Assembly (NCBI GenBank): GCA_937125035.1
Contig: CAKZLG010000294.1
Location: 1 to 38,437, forward strand
Direction: 5' to 3'
Length of the DNA stretch: 38,437 nucleotides
DNA from: an uncultured Maribacter sp.
GTDB taxonomy: Bacteria; Bacteroidota; Bacteroidia; Flavobacteriales; Flavobacteriaceae
Below the pieces are notes generated by a model that saw nothing but the letters and a program-made list of their open reading frames with translations, had not been told where the DNA came from and did no database searches. This document shows positions 29,269 through 38,437 of this stretch, in pieces. A program made the position numbers and the translations under genes. Numbering within the stretch: position 1 is the first letter of the stretch; every line of letters starts with the position of its first letter.

Positions 29269-30873
29269 TTATTCCGTAGTGACCACAACGAATTCCAACC
29301 TCAAGGGGTCCAAAACCTGAAATAGCATGGGAACGAGGTCCTCCCCGTAGGTGAGGTACAATTCTGAAAAATTGAGGTAGCGCTCTTGCAGCGATCGCTG
29401 TGGAAACAGTTCATTTTGCAGTTGCGCCAGCCTGTTCACCTGATCGCTCAATTTTCTTTTTTGGGCCTTCAACAATCGCTTTTCCAAATGGTCCAACCCC
29501 TTTTTTTGTTTCACCTCCTGTGCCTTTACGGCTCCCAAGAAGGATTTGTCCGTTTTTTCCGCCAACTGGTAAAGGGCATTGAATTGTGTTTCCAAATGTT
29601 CTTTTTGAGGCGAAAAATCAATATCAATATTGGAGATCTGCCTGATTTTTTTGTTGATGAGATGGTTTTGTTCCAGAAAAACATCGGTCAGGGAGACCTG
29701 CAAATTATGGAGTTTGTCCTTTTGCTTTTTGGTGACCACCAAGGCCGAGTTGCGCAACAAGAGGATGGGAAAGGGCACCTGCATGGCCTCAAACATACTT
29801 TTTAGCTCCAACCAATAGGCAATTTCGCCCCCGCCACCAATGTAACATAGATTGGGCAAGATCACTTCTTGGTACAAGGGCCTGGCCACTACATTGGGCG
29901 AAAAGCGTTCGGGATGTGTTTCCAATTCCTTCTCCAGTTCTGCCTTTGTAAATTGTATCTGGGTATCATTCACAAAAAAATCGCCATTTCTGGAAACAAT
30001 CCGCTCGCGAACCCCGTTCACCAAGTAGAAATAGTTGATTTCCCTGGGATTAACTTGTACGGTATAGTTCGGGGCCAATGCCTGGAATTCTCCAATGGTC
30101 TTTGAAATCTCCTGATGGGACACCCTTTTAAAAATATCCTTTTTTACGTAGGGCACCAACAACCGCTTTAATTGGACATCATCTCCATCAACAATGACAA
30201 GACCTTCGTTCCCGAACAGATGATTGGCCAGATACCGAGTGGCCTGGGCCAGGTTACGGTGCTGCAAATACGCTTTTTCAAAAAGTGCCTTAAGGGTAAG
30301 GGCATGTTTACTATCTCCCAAAGCTTTAGAAAAAATATCAAAAACAGGGTCCAGACCATCTAGGTCCAACCGCCCTACCGCTCCAGATGCCTTTTTGTTC
30401 CATTGTATTTTCTTGCCGTTGAAGTTAAAGTAATTGATTTCCTCAAAATCATGATCTTCCGTTGCCATCCAATAGACTGGCACAAAATGGGCCTTGGGAT
30501 GCTCCTCCTTCAACCTCTTGGTAAGGTTGATCGTTGATATGATCTTGTACAAGAAATAAAGGGGGCCGGTAAAAAGGTTCAACTGGTGCCCAGTTACAAT
30601 GGTAAAGGTTTCTTTTTTACGGAGCGATGTTATATTATCCTGAAGTATTTCACTCGTATCAAAACCTTGGTATTGGGCTTCCAGGGCAGTGGCCAAAATG
30701 GCCCTGTGGGCCTCCGGGAAATTGGCCGACTTCTCTTCCATTTGTGCCAAAAAGGATTCTGAATTTGGAAAACGCCCATAGAACGGCTTCAGTTTTTCAT
30801 CCTGTGCTATATAATCACAAATGAGTTCAGAGAAATAGCCCGTGTCTTTAAAGGGCAGACAATCAATATCCAT
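29269..30873 (-). CDS. bshC: Bacillithiol biosynthesis cysteine-adding enzyme BshC
   Basis: MDIDCLPFKDTGYFSELICDYI...VTGHQLNLFTGPLYFLYKIISTINLTKRLKEEHP...FVPVYWMATEDHDFEEINYFNF; coiled coil and GGGGEIAYWLELKSMFEAMQVPFPILLLRNSALV. Confidence 0.93.
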   Translation of the reverse strand: MDIDCLPFKDTGYFSELICDYIAQDEKLKPFYGRFPNSESFLAQMEEKSANFPEAHRAILATALEAQYQGFDTSEILQDNITSLRKKETFTIVTGHQLNLFTGPLYFLYKIISTINLTKRLKEEHPKAHFVPVYWMATEDHDFEEINYFNFNGKKIQWNKKASGAVGRLDLDGLDPVFDIFSKALGDSKHALTLKALFEKAYLQHRNLAQATRYLANHLFGNEGLVIVDGDDVQLKRLLVPYVKKDIFKRVSHQEISKTIGEFQALAPNYTVQVNPREINYFYLVNGVRERIVSRNGDFFVNDTQIQFTKAELEKELETHPERFSPNVVARPLYQEVILPNLCYIGGGGEIAYWLELKSMFEAMQVPFPILLLRNSALVVTKKQKDKLHNLQVSLTDVFLEQNHLINKKIRQISNIDIDFSPQKEHLETQFNALYQLAEKTDKSFLGAVKAQEVKQKKGLDHLEKRLLKAQKRKLSDQVNRLAQLQNELFPQRSLQERYLNFSELYLTYGEDLVPMLFQVLDPLRLEFVVVTTE

Positions 30874-31008
30874 AGTTGGCTTTAATGGGGTAAAGATAAA
30901 ACACTAAGCAGTTACAGTTCCAAAAAAAACGTTAATTACCCCACGGCATGGAAGATGGGACCTCCTTAAAAAGCATTGGGCTTCGCTTTTAAATACGTTT
31001 TTATTTGC

Positions 31009-31016
31009 TAGATTTG
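31009..31016 (+). promoter_or_regulatory. Possible -7 box (TAGATTTG) for the M14 peptidase gene
   Basis: TAGATTTG matches TAnnTTTG 26 nt upstream of the ATG at 31043; no clean -33 element. Confidence 0.35.
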
Positions 31017-31042
31017 GGTTTGCATTTTTTTAAAGGAACCCT

Positions 31043-33502
31043 ATGAAAAGAATTTTACTTCTACCAATATTTATTTTTCCCTTTGTACTGCTTTCCCAAT
31101 TGAAGTCGCCCTCGGAATTCTTGGGCTATGATTTGGGAAGTCAATTTACCAGACATCACCAAGTCGTTGATTATTATGAATATCTGGCAGAGGCCGTACC
31201 GGACCAAATGAAATTACTACAATACGGCACAACCAATGAGCGCAGGCCACTGCTACTTGCCCAAATCTCCACTAAGGAGAACATGCGCAACCTAGAGAAG
31301 ATCAGGGAGGAACATCTCAAGAACAGAACGGGAGAAGGCCAACCGGACAAGGCCATAGTTTGGTTGAGCTACAATGTACATGGCAATGAAAGCGTAAGTA
31401 CAGAGGCCTCCATGCAGACCATTTACGACCTTCTGACCTCAAAAAGTTCTTATTTAGAGAACACCGTGGTCATCATGGACCCCTGCATCAACCCAGATGG
31501 GAGGGACAGGTATGTAAACTGGTACAACCAATACAAGAACACGCCCTATAACGTAGATCCGTATTCCAAAGAGCACCATGAAGGTTGGTGGAGCGGCAGG
31601 AGCAACCATTATATGTTCGACCTGAATCGGGACTGGGCCTGGCTCACTCAAAAGGAAAGTAAACAACGCCTGAAGCAATTCAACCAATGGCTGCCCCATG
31701 TGCACGTGGATTTCCATGAGCAAGGGGTCAACAATCCGTATTACTTTGCCCCGGCCGCAGAACCTTTTCATGAGGTGGTGACCAATTTCCAAAGGGAATT
31801 CCAAAAAACCATTGGCAAGAACCACGCCTCGTATTTTGATGCCAACGGATGGTTCTACTTTACCAAAGAACGGTTTGATCTCCTCTACCCCAGTTATGGG
31901 GACACCTACCCCACCTACAATGGGGGCATTGGAATGACCTATGAACAAGGGGGTAGCGGCCGTGCCGGATTGGGCATTATCACTGAAATTGGCGATACAC
32001 TGACCCTTAAGGACAGAATTGCCCACCACTATACCACTGGAATGTCTACCGTGGAAGTGGCCAGTAAACATGTGGACCGTTTGAATACGGAATTCCGGAA
32101 GTTTCATCAGAACAAAAATTTCAAATACAAGACCTATGTGCTCAATGGCAATACGGACAAGCTATTGGCCTTGGGTTCATTGTTAGAACAACATGGTATT
32201 GAATTTGGCCATGGTACGGCAGGCTCCATAAAAGGATTTGACTACATGACCGGTAAAGCCGGCAGTATGAGGGTTTCCCCGCAGAGCATGGTCATCTCAA
32301 CAGACCAGACCAAAGGTACCTTGGTGAAGGTACTCTTTGAGCCCAAAGCAAAATTGAGCGATTCCCTTACCTATGACATCACGGCCTGGTCCTTGCCCTA
32401 TGCGTATGGTTTGGACGCCATTGCCTCTGAAAACCAGTGGACATCACCTTGGGCCCCTTGGGAACTTCAGACACCTAAAGACCCGGAAATCAACAGCACC
32501 CAGTATGCCTACATTACCGATTGGAACAGCCTTTCGGATGCCCGGTTTTTGGCCGAGCTCATGAAGGAGGGCGTTAGGGTGCGCACGGCACACAAACCCT
32601 TTGCATTGGAGGGAAATACCTATCAGCGGGGCAGTCTCATCATCACCCTATCCGACAACAAGCATCACAATGATTTTGCGGGGACCCTTAAAAAAGTGTT
32701 ACGGAACCACCCATACACCCAATTGAATAAAGTATCTACCGGTTTTGTGGACAGCGGAAAGGATTTTGGCTCTAGCGATGTGGTCATGATACCGAAAACA
32801 AAAATCGCCGTATTGGCGGGCGAACCTACAACTACCCTACGCTTCGGCGAAATATGGCACTTTTTTGAACAGCAACTGAACTACCCTGTCTCCGTCTTGG
32901 ATGAAAGTTATTTCAACAGGGTGGATCTTGCTGAGTACGACGTGCTCATCCTACCAGATGGTAGGGGCTATAGAGGATTTCTCAAAGATCCCGTGGTCAA
33001 AAAAATAAGGGATTGGGTGGTCCGTGGCGGAAAGCTCATTGCCATGGGGGGCGCCATGGACGTTTTGGCCAACGAAGATGGGTTCGACATTGAGGAAAAA
33101 GAACAGCCCAAAGACACTACCCCAAGTCTAGATGCCTATGAGCTTACTGAACGGGAACGTATTACAAGCGCTATTACAGGGGCCATTTTCAAGACTACGG
33201 TAGACGTTACGCACCCCTTGGCCTATGGTTATGACGATACCTATTTTACCCTCAAATTGGGTGATAGGGCGTATAATTACCTGGACGGCGGAAGTGCGGT
33301 CTACCTTGCTCAAGGACAAAATAGGCCTGTTTCCGGTTTTGCGGGTAAAGAAGCGGTAAAGACCATAGACCAGACCTTGGTCTTCGGTACGCAGTCCATG
33401 GGGCGAGGCCACGTAATCTACATGGTAGACAATCCTCTTTTTAGAGGGTTTTGGGAAAACGGGAAGCTCTTTTTTGCAAATGCCATTTTCATGGTCAACT
33501 AA
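31043..33502 (+). CDS. Secreted M14 family zinc carboxypeptidase with C-terminal glutamine-amidotransferase-like region
   Basis: Signal peptide; zinc motif NVHGNES; DPCINPDGRDRYVNW; FDLNRDWAWLTQ; HVDFHEQGVNNPYYFAPAAEP; C-terminal YDVLILPDGRGYRGFL...GGKLIAMGGAMDVLA. Confidence 0.9.
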   Translation: MKRILLLPIFIFPFVLLSQLKSPSEFLGYDLGSQFTRHHQVVDYYEYLAEAVPDQMKLLQYGTTNERRPLLLAQISTKENMRNLEKIREEHLKNRTGEGQPDKAIVWLSYNVHGNESVSTEASMQTIYDLLTSKSSYLENTVVIMDPCINPDGRDRYVNWYNQYKNTPYNVDPYSKEHHEGWWSGRSNHYMFDLNRDWAWLTQKESKQRLKQFNQWLPHVHVDFHEQGVNNPYYFAPAAEPFHEVVTNFQREFQKTIGKNHASYFDANGWFYFTKERFDLLYPSYGDTYPTYNGGIGMTYEQGGSGRAGLGIITEIGDTLTLKDRIAHHYTTGMSTVEVASKHVDRLNTEFRKFHQNKNFKYKTYVLNGNTDKLLALGSLLEQHGIEFGHGTAGSIKGFDYMTGKAGSMRVSPQSMVISTDQTKGTLVKVLFEPKAKLSDSLTYDITAWSLPYAYGLDAIASENQWTSPWAPWELQTPKDPEINSTQYAYITDWNSLSDARFLAELMKEGVRVRTAHKPFALEGNTYQRGSLIITLSDNKHHNDFAGTLKKVLRNHPYTQLNKVSTGFVDSGKDFGSSDVVMIPKTKIAVLAGEPTTTLRFGEIWHFFEQQLNYPVSVLDESYFNRVDLAEYDVLILPDGRGYRGFLKDPVVKKIRDWVVRGGKLIAMGGAMDVLANEDGFDIEEKEQPKDTTPSLDAYELTERERITSAITGAIFKTTVDVTHPLAYGYDDTYFTLKLGDRAYNYLDGGSAVYLAQGQNRPVSGFAGKEAVKTIDQTLVFGTQSMGRGHVIYMVDNPLFRGFWENGKLFFANAIFMVN

Positions 33503-33515
33503 TTAAGGCGAAAAT

Positions 33516-33710
33516 ATGAAATCATACAAAGTGGAAACCTTGGTCTATTACAGTAAGATCACCTTAGACACCAAACACATAGCAAAATCCTCCAAAGCCG
33601 AAATCCAAGAGCAATTGAATACCCATGCCCAAGAAGGATGGCGCTTGGTCTCTACAGATGCCACCAGTTTTGGTGCCGCTGTCTACATATATCTTTATTT
33701 TGAAAAGTAA
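33516..33710 (+). CDS. DUF4177 domain-containing small protein
   Basis: KSYKVETLVYYSKI...IQEQLNTHAQEGWRLVSTDATSFGAAVYIYLYFEK; EGWRLVS core typical of DUF4177; 13 nt after the M14 gene. Confidence 0.75.
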   Translation: MKSYKVETLVYYSKITLDTKHIAKSSKAEIQEQLNTHAQEGWRLVSTDATSFGAAVYIYLYFEK

Positions 33711-33779
33711 CTAGAGTACGGGAACCCATTTGAAATAAACAGGTGTTTTCGTTGACGTACCTGCTGTCTCAACAGAGCA

Positions 33780-34412
33780 TCAAGAAAGTGTCCCCATGAA
33801 TTCGGTTGTGCGTTGGGACAACTGCGCCATTTTCTTTTCCGAATAGGGTGCAGCACCAATGAGACTTCCTCCCAGGCCCACCCCTACGGCACCGGCCTGA
33901 AACCAATCTGTAATATTATTCAGATCCACACCCCCTACCGCATAGAACGGACATCCTCCAAAAGGCCCTTTGAGGGCCTTGAAATAGGGAATGCCCAACG
34001 GTACTGCGGGAAATAGTTTAATGATATCCGCTCCAAAAAGAAGTGCATCATTGACTTCGGTAGGTGTCATGGCCCCCATGAGCAACGGAACATTCTTTGA
34101 CAACGCATATTCTCCCAATGCCCGGTTTACGTTGGGCGACACCAAAAACTGGGCCCCTGCCCCAATGCTTTTTTCCGCTAGGGCAACATTTGTCACCGTG
34201 CCAGCCCCAATGACCACAGCATTATGCTTGGTCCTTGCTTTTTCAATTTCAGTGGCAAACCCTGGAGTGTTCGTGGTGATCTCCAACAACGGCATACCAC
34301 CATGTACCAAGGCTGCTACAACAGGAGCCACGTCTTGTTGATCCGCCAACCTTACAATTGCCATGATTCTTTCTGAACGGATTATCTCCAGTACATCTTC
34401 CTTCGTGCTCAT
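33780..34412 (-). CDS. eda: KDPG/KHG aldolase (2-dehydro-3-deoxy-phosphogluconate aldolase)
   Basis: IMAIVRLADQQDVAPVVAALVHGGMPLLEITTNTPGF; VIGAGTVTN; QFLVSPNVN; KLFPAVPLGIPYFKALKGPFGGCPFYAVGGVDLNN. Confidence 0.88.
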   Translation of the reverse strand: MSTKEDVLEIIRSERIMAIVRLADQQDVAPVVAALVHGGMPLLEITTNTPGFATEIEKARTKHNAVVIGAGTVTNVALAEKSIGAGAQFLVSPNVNRALGEYALSKNVPLLMGAMTPTEVNDALLFGADIIKLFPAVPLGIPYFKALKGPFGGCPFYAVGGVDLNNITDWFQAGAVGVGLGGSLIGAAPYSEKKMAQLSQRTTEFMGTLS

Positions 34413-35416
34413 CTTTTTATGTATCCTTGGGTTTTACCTGCTGCAATATCCAAAATATCATTTTCCGTGGCCAACTGTACATCCCCTTTCAAGGTATGCT
34501 TCAAAGCGCAACTGGCCGCTGCAAAACCCAACGTCTTCTGGGGGGTCCATTGCTGTAGCACACCATGAATATAGCCTGCTACGAAAGCATCTCCCGTTCC
34601 TAGGCGATCGATCACTTCTACGGTATACTCCGAGGTTTCATAAATAGTCCCGTCTACGGAACAAAGCGCGGTGATGTTGTTTTCATTGGCTGTAAACTGC
34701 TGCCGTTGGGTGAAGGCCACGGTGGGGATGTGGAAGGTACGGTGCACAAATTGAAGACCCTGTATGGTTTGTTCCGTGGGGTCGTCCGTTTCAAATTCCA
34801 CACCATACACATCTCTTAATCCTCCAACGTTGCCGAAAAGGAGATCGGTATGAGCCAGAATTTCATCAAAGAGGTCCTTGGCATCATCCCCATCCTTCCA
34901 AAGGCTGCGCCTATAATTGAGATCAAAACTCACCTTGGCCCCAAGTGCCTTGGTCTTTTTAATGGCAGTCACCATCTCTCGGGCACAACTTTGGGAAAGG
35001 GCCGGAGTAATGCCCGTAACGTGCAGCCAATCTCCCTTGCACAAGATATCCTCCCAAGCCCAAGCACCTTGTTTCGAGAGTGAAAAAACCGACTGTTTAC
35101 GGTCATACACCACTTTGGGGGAACGTATGGAAGTCCCCGATTCTATGAAGTAAGTGCCCATTCTCCCTTCTGATCGCTGCACATACGAGGTATCCACACC
35201 AAAGGAACGGAGATTGGCCAACGCCCCATCTCCCCAAGCGTTTTGCGGCAATGCACTGACAAAACGGGTCGCATGGCCCAATAAGGAAAGACCTGCGAGC
35301 ACGTTGCTTTCCGCCCCTGCAAAACCCACTTCCAGCTGTTTTGAAAACCCTAATTTCTCCCCTAGGACAGGCGTGTTCAAACGTAGCAGTAATTCTCCAA
35401 AACCGATGATCGCCAT
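34409..35416 (-). CDS. PfkB-family sugar kinase, probably 2-keto-3-deoxygluconate kinase
   Basis: GELLLRLNTP...VGFAGAESNVLAGLSLLGHATRFVSALPQNAWGDGALANLRSFGVDTSYV; VEVIDRLGTGDAFVAGYIHGVL; overlaps the aldolase start by 4 nt. Confidence 0.87.
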   Translation of the reverse strand: MAIIGFGELLLRLNTPVLGEKLGFSKQLEVGFAGAESNVLAGLSLLGHATRFVSALPQNAWGDGALANLRSFGVDTSYVQRSEGRMGTYFIESGTSIRSPKVVYDRKQSVFSLSKQGAWAWEDILCKGDWLHVTGITPALSQSCAREMVTAIKKTKALGAKVSFDLNYRRSLWKDGDDAKDLFDEILAHTDLLFGNVGGLRDVYGVEFETDDPTEQTIQGLQFVHRTFHIPTVAFTQRQQFTANENNITALCSVDGTIYETSEYTVEVIDRLGTGDAFVAGYIHGVLQQWTPQKTLGFAAASCALKHTLKGDVQLATENDILDIAAGKTQGYIKR

Positions 35417-35518
35417 ATCAATGCTTTTGAAATTTTATAATGGTTGTAAAGTAACCAAAACATGCGACAATTACAGCTCCTGTATTCATTTCTTTTAAGC
35501 AACTGACACCACTTTTCC

Positions 35519-36823
35519 TTAAGCCACGGGTTCTGCGTACAGGTCAAAATCGGCGGCATCGGTAATTTTCAACATCACAAATTCCCCTTGCTTTAGGTAG
35601 TGTTCGGAGGCATCCACAAGGACTTCATTGTCAACATCGGGCGAATCAAACTCGGTACGGCCCACAAAATAATTGCCCTCTTTTCTATCTATGATACATT
35701 TAAAGGTCTTTCCTATTTTCTCTTGGTTCAACTCCCAAGATATTTGGGATTGCAACTCCATGATTTCGTTGGCCCGTTCTTGTTTGACTTCTTCGGGAAC
35801 ATCATCCTCAAGATTATAAGCATGGGTATTTTCCTCATGACTATAGGTAAAACAGCCCAAACGTTCAAAACGCATCTCCTCCACCCAATTTTTAAGAACT
35901 TGAAAATCCTCCTCTGTTTCTCCCGGATAGCCAACAATTAACGTTGTTCGGATGGTCATTTCGGGTACTGCCGCCCTAAAATCCTGCAACAACTTCGTCG
36001 TCTTCGCTTGGGTAGTGCCACGGCGCATGCTCTTTAAGATGCTGTCCGCAATATGCTGTAACGGAATATCCAAATAATTACACACCTTGGGCTCGCGGTT
36101 CATAACATCGAGCACATCCATAGGAAAACCGGTAGGAAAGGCGTAGTGCAGACGTATCCATTCAATACCGTCTACTTTCACCAAATTTTCCAACAGTTCT
36201 GCTAGATTTCTTTTTTTATAAAGGTCCAGTCCATAATAAGTAAGGTCCTGAGCTATAAGAATGAGTTCCTTAACACCTTTGGCAGCCAATTTTTGGGCCT
36301 CCTCCACCAATTCCCCTATTGGCTTGCTCTTGTGCTTTCCACGCATTAACGGGATGGCACAAAAAGAACAAGGACGATCGCATCCTTCGGCAATCTTCAA
36401 ATAGGCGTAATTTTTTGGTGTTGTAGTCAGCCGTTCGCCAATGAGTTCATGCTTATAATCCGCACCCAGAGCTTTTAAAAGATTGGGCAATTCACTAGTT
36501 CCAAAGTATTCATCTACATTGGGAATTTCCTTTTGCAGGTCCGGTTTGTAGCGTTCGCTTAGGCATCCGGTCACAAAAACTTTATCTACCGTTCCTGCCT
36601 CCTTTTTATCCACGTACTCTAAAATGGTGTTGATGCTTTCCTGTTTGGCATTGGCAATAAAACCACAGGTATTGATCACTACTATATTACCTTCCTGCTC
36701 GTGGACCACCTGCTTTTTATTGGCCCGTAACTGCCCCATGAGGATTTCAGAGTCGTACACATTTTTGCTGCAACCCAAGGTTACCACATTGATTTTGTTC
36801 TTCTTAAGCGTTTTTGTGCGCAT
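35519..36823 (-). CDS. rimO: Ribosomal protein S12 methylthiotransferase RimO
   Basis: VTLGCSKNVYDSEILMGQL; radical SAM motif AEGCDRPCSFCAIPLMRGKHKSKP; TTLIVGYPGETEEDF; C-terminal TRAM-like FDLYAEPVA. Confidence 0.95.
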   Translation of the reverse strand: MRTKTLKKNKINVVTLGCSKNVYDSEILMGQLRANKKQVVHEQEGNIVVINTCGFIANAKQESINTILEYVDKKEAGTVDKVFVTGCLSERYKPDLQKEIPNVDEYFGTSELPNLLKALGADYKHELIGERLTTTPKNYAYLKIAEGCDRPCSFCAIPLMRGKHKSKPIGELVEEAQKLAAKGVKELILIAQDLTYYGLDLYKKRNLAELLENLVKVDGIEWIRLHYAFPTGFPMDVLDVMNREPKVCNYLDIPLQHIADSILKSMRRGTTQAKTTKLLQDFRAAVPEMTIRTTLIVGYPGETEEDFQVLKNWVEEMRFERLGCFTYSHEENTHAYNLEDDVPEEVKQERANEIMELQSQISWELNQEKIGKTFKCIIDRKEGNYFVGRTEFDSPDVDNEVLVDASEHYLKQGEFVMLKITDAADFDLYAEPVA

Positions 36824-36945
36824 ATACTATAAATGGGATGCAAAAATACAATAAGGGCGACTAATCCCGCCCATTCTACACGATTTCTTCCCAGATAACG
36901 TTAAACCTTAAGCGTACATCGATGTCTAACACCAAAACAGTTTCT

Positions 36946-38070
36946 ATGAAAAGTATAAATATCTTGTTTTTCGTGATTTTGGGAATATCATTAACGGCTT
37001 GCTCAACAGACACCGATACCGACAACCCAATAGCCAATACCACTGAGGAAGAAAATCCTACGGAAACCATACCTGAAGTAGAGACACTTTATTTTCCTCC
37101 TTTAAATTCAGACGAATGGGAAACAATTAGCCCAGAGGAACTGGCTTGGAATACCAATGCGGAACCAGCATTACTAGATTACTTAAACGAAAAGGACACT
37201 AAAGCCTTTTTAATCCTTAAAGATGGGAAAATTGCCATGGAACACTATTTTGGTGATTTCAACCAGGACGATTTTTGGTATTGGGCCTCGGCCGGAAAAA
37301 CGTTGACCGCCTATACCACGGGCATTGCCCAAGCAGAAGGGCTTCTTACCCTCTCCGATAAAACATCTGATTATTTGGGCGAAGGATGGACCTCTGCCCC
37401 CACTGAAAAAGAAGCCCTGATCACCATCTGGAACCAGTTGACCATGACGGCCGGCCTGGACGATACCCAAGGGGATTGCAATACCCCAGACTGTCTTACT
37501 TATGTGGCCGATGCCGGGACCCGATGGGGCTACCACAATGCGCCCTATACTTTGATACAGGAGGTCATTACACAGGCCGGTACCCGGCCTTTTGAGGAAT
37601 ATTTCTCAACCAAGTTAAAGGATAAAATAGGCATGGACGGTTCTTGGCTGTCCACCAACGGATTGAACAATGTCTATTGGAGTACCGCTAGGAGCATGGC
37701 CCGCTTTGGCCTGTTGAACCTTAACAGGGGGGTATGGAACGGCGAAACCATGCTAGACGATGACACCTATTTGGATGCCATGACCAACACCTCACAGGCG
37801 CTCAATAAATCATATGGGTACCTGTGGTGGCTCAACGGCAAGGAATCCTCTATGCTGCCCACATTGCAATTGGTGATCAATGAAGAATTGATTCCCGCAG
37901 CACCCCAAGACCTTTATGCAGGACTCGGTAAAAACGACCAAAAACTATATGTAGTGCCCAGTCAAAATCTGATTGTGGTACGCATGGGGAACGATACCGG
38001 AGACGCCGCCTTGGGGCCCTCCAGTTTTGATAATCAACTATGGGAGGCCTTAAGCACCCTAATCAACTAG
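36946..38070 (+). CDS. Serine hydrolase / class C beta-lactamase-like lipoprotein
   Basis: MKSINILFFVILGISLTACSTD lipobox (internal Met; track start 36922); SxxK motif YWASAGKTL, YxN motif YHNAPYTL. Confidence 0.87.
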   Translation: MKSINILFFVILGISLTACSTDTDTDNPIANTTEEENPTETIPEVETLYFPPLNSDEWETISPEELAWNTNAEPALLDYLNEKDTKAFLILKDGKIAMEHYFGDFNQDDFWYWASAGKTLTAYTTGIAQAEGLLTLSDKTSDYLGEGWTSAPTEKEALITIWNQLTMTAGLDDTQGDCNTPDCLTYVADAGTRWGYHNAPYTLIQEVITQAGTRPFEEYFSTKLKDKIGMDGSWLSTNGLNNVYWSTARSMARFGLLNLNRGVWNGETMLDDDTYLDAMTNTSQALNKSYGYLWWLNGKESSMLPTLQLVINEELIPAAPQDLYAGLGKNDQKLYVVPSQNLIVVRMGNDTGDAALGPSSFDNQLWEALSTLIN

Positions 38071-38077
38071 AACATGG

Positions 38078-38437
38078 TCATTGATAAGCAACTGGTGTTT
38101 TTCGCCTCTTAGTTGCATCCTCAAAGGCTTTTCCCAAACGCAGCAAATGCGCCTCTGAAAAGGGTTTTCCAATAAAGGTGAGCCCAATGGGTTCGCCACT
38201 GCCCTTATACCCCATGGGTAGGGTGAGAGCAGGGTATTTTGCCACGGCCGCATACCCAGCATGATAGTTGTTTATGGAAAGAACGGCATCCAGATCATGG
38301 GCATCCAAGGCGGCATCAAAGAAGGCCCTACCGTTTTCCTCCAGCCGCTGCTTTATCCCCGCAAGTTCCTCTAGCGTGGTGGTATCTGCCAAGATGCCCT
38401 CAAACAGGGGCTGTCCGTAGGGAATCCTCACTAGGGA
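38078..38437 (-). CDS. Amidase (amidase-signature family), C-terminal fragment truncated by window edge
   Basis: Frame open to window end; AVLSINNYHAGYAAVAKYPALTLPMGYKGSGEPIGLTFIGKPFSEAHLLRLGKAFEDATKRRKTP is the typical amidase C-terminus. Confidence 0.88.
   Translation of the reverse strand, partial: SLVRIPYGQPLFEGILADTTTLEELAGIKQRLEENGRAFFDAALDAHDLDAVLSINNYHAGYAAVAKYPALTLPMGYKGSGEPIGLTFIGKPFSEAHLLRLGKAFEDATKRRKTPVAYQ

Noticed and set aside
31454-32107. 217-aa minus ORF antisense to M14 peptidase
   Set aside because: No recognisable domain; opposite strand holds all M14 motifs.

Overview
This looks like an ordinary chromosomal segment from a Flavobacteriaceae-like Bacteroidota genome. Support comes from bshC, YidC and MnmA style, lipoprotein signals with acidic residues after the Cys, and TAnnTTTG-like promoters. 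I support 28 protein-coding genes; the first and last are truncated by the window edges. Recognisable core genes are mnmA, yidC, pyrG, guaA, bshC, rimO and an eda/kdgK-type pair. There are secreted M20, M28 and M14 peptidases, a PVC-type heme-binding HEAT-repeat lipoprotein divergent from a DUF1080 (3-keto-glycoside hydrolase-like) protein, a LysM-PBP1-like protein overlapping guaA, and a tandem cluster of three fasciclin (FAS1) lipoproteins with 2, 4 and 5 domains. I saw no mobile element, CRISPR array, rRNA or tRNA. No clear-cut new system is evident. The most unusual signals are: (1) the expanding FAS1 array, whose duplicated unit seems to include terminator and leader; (2) a tandem pair of non-coding hairpin modules around 26.89-27.13 kb that read best as minus-strand small transcripts; (3) the DUF1080 / heme-dehydrogenase divergent pair; (4) the LysM x5 + PBP1-like protein coupled to guaA; (5) a nested inverted repeat upstream of the FAS1 cluster. 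All statements come from reading the sequence by eye; no database search was run.
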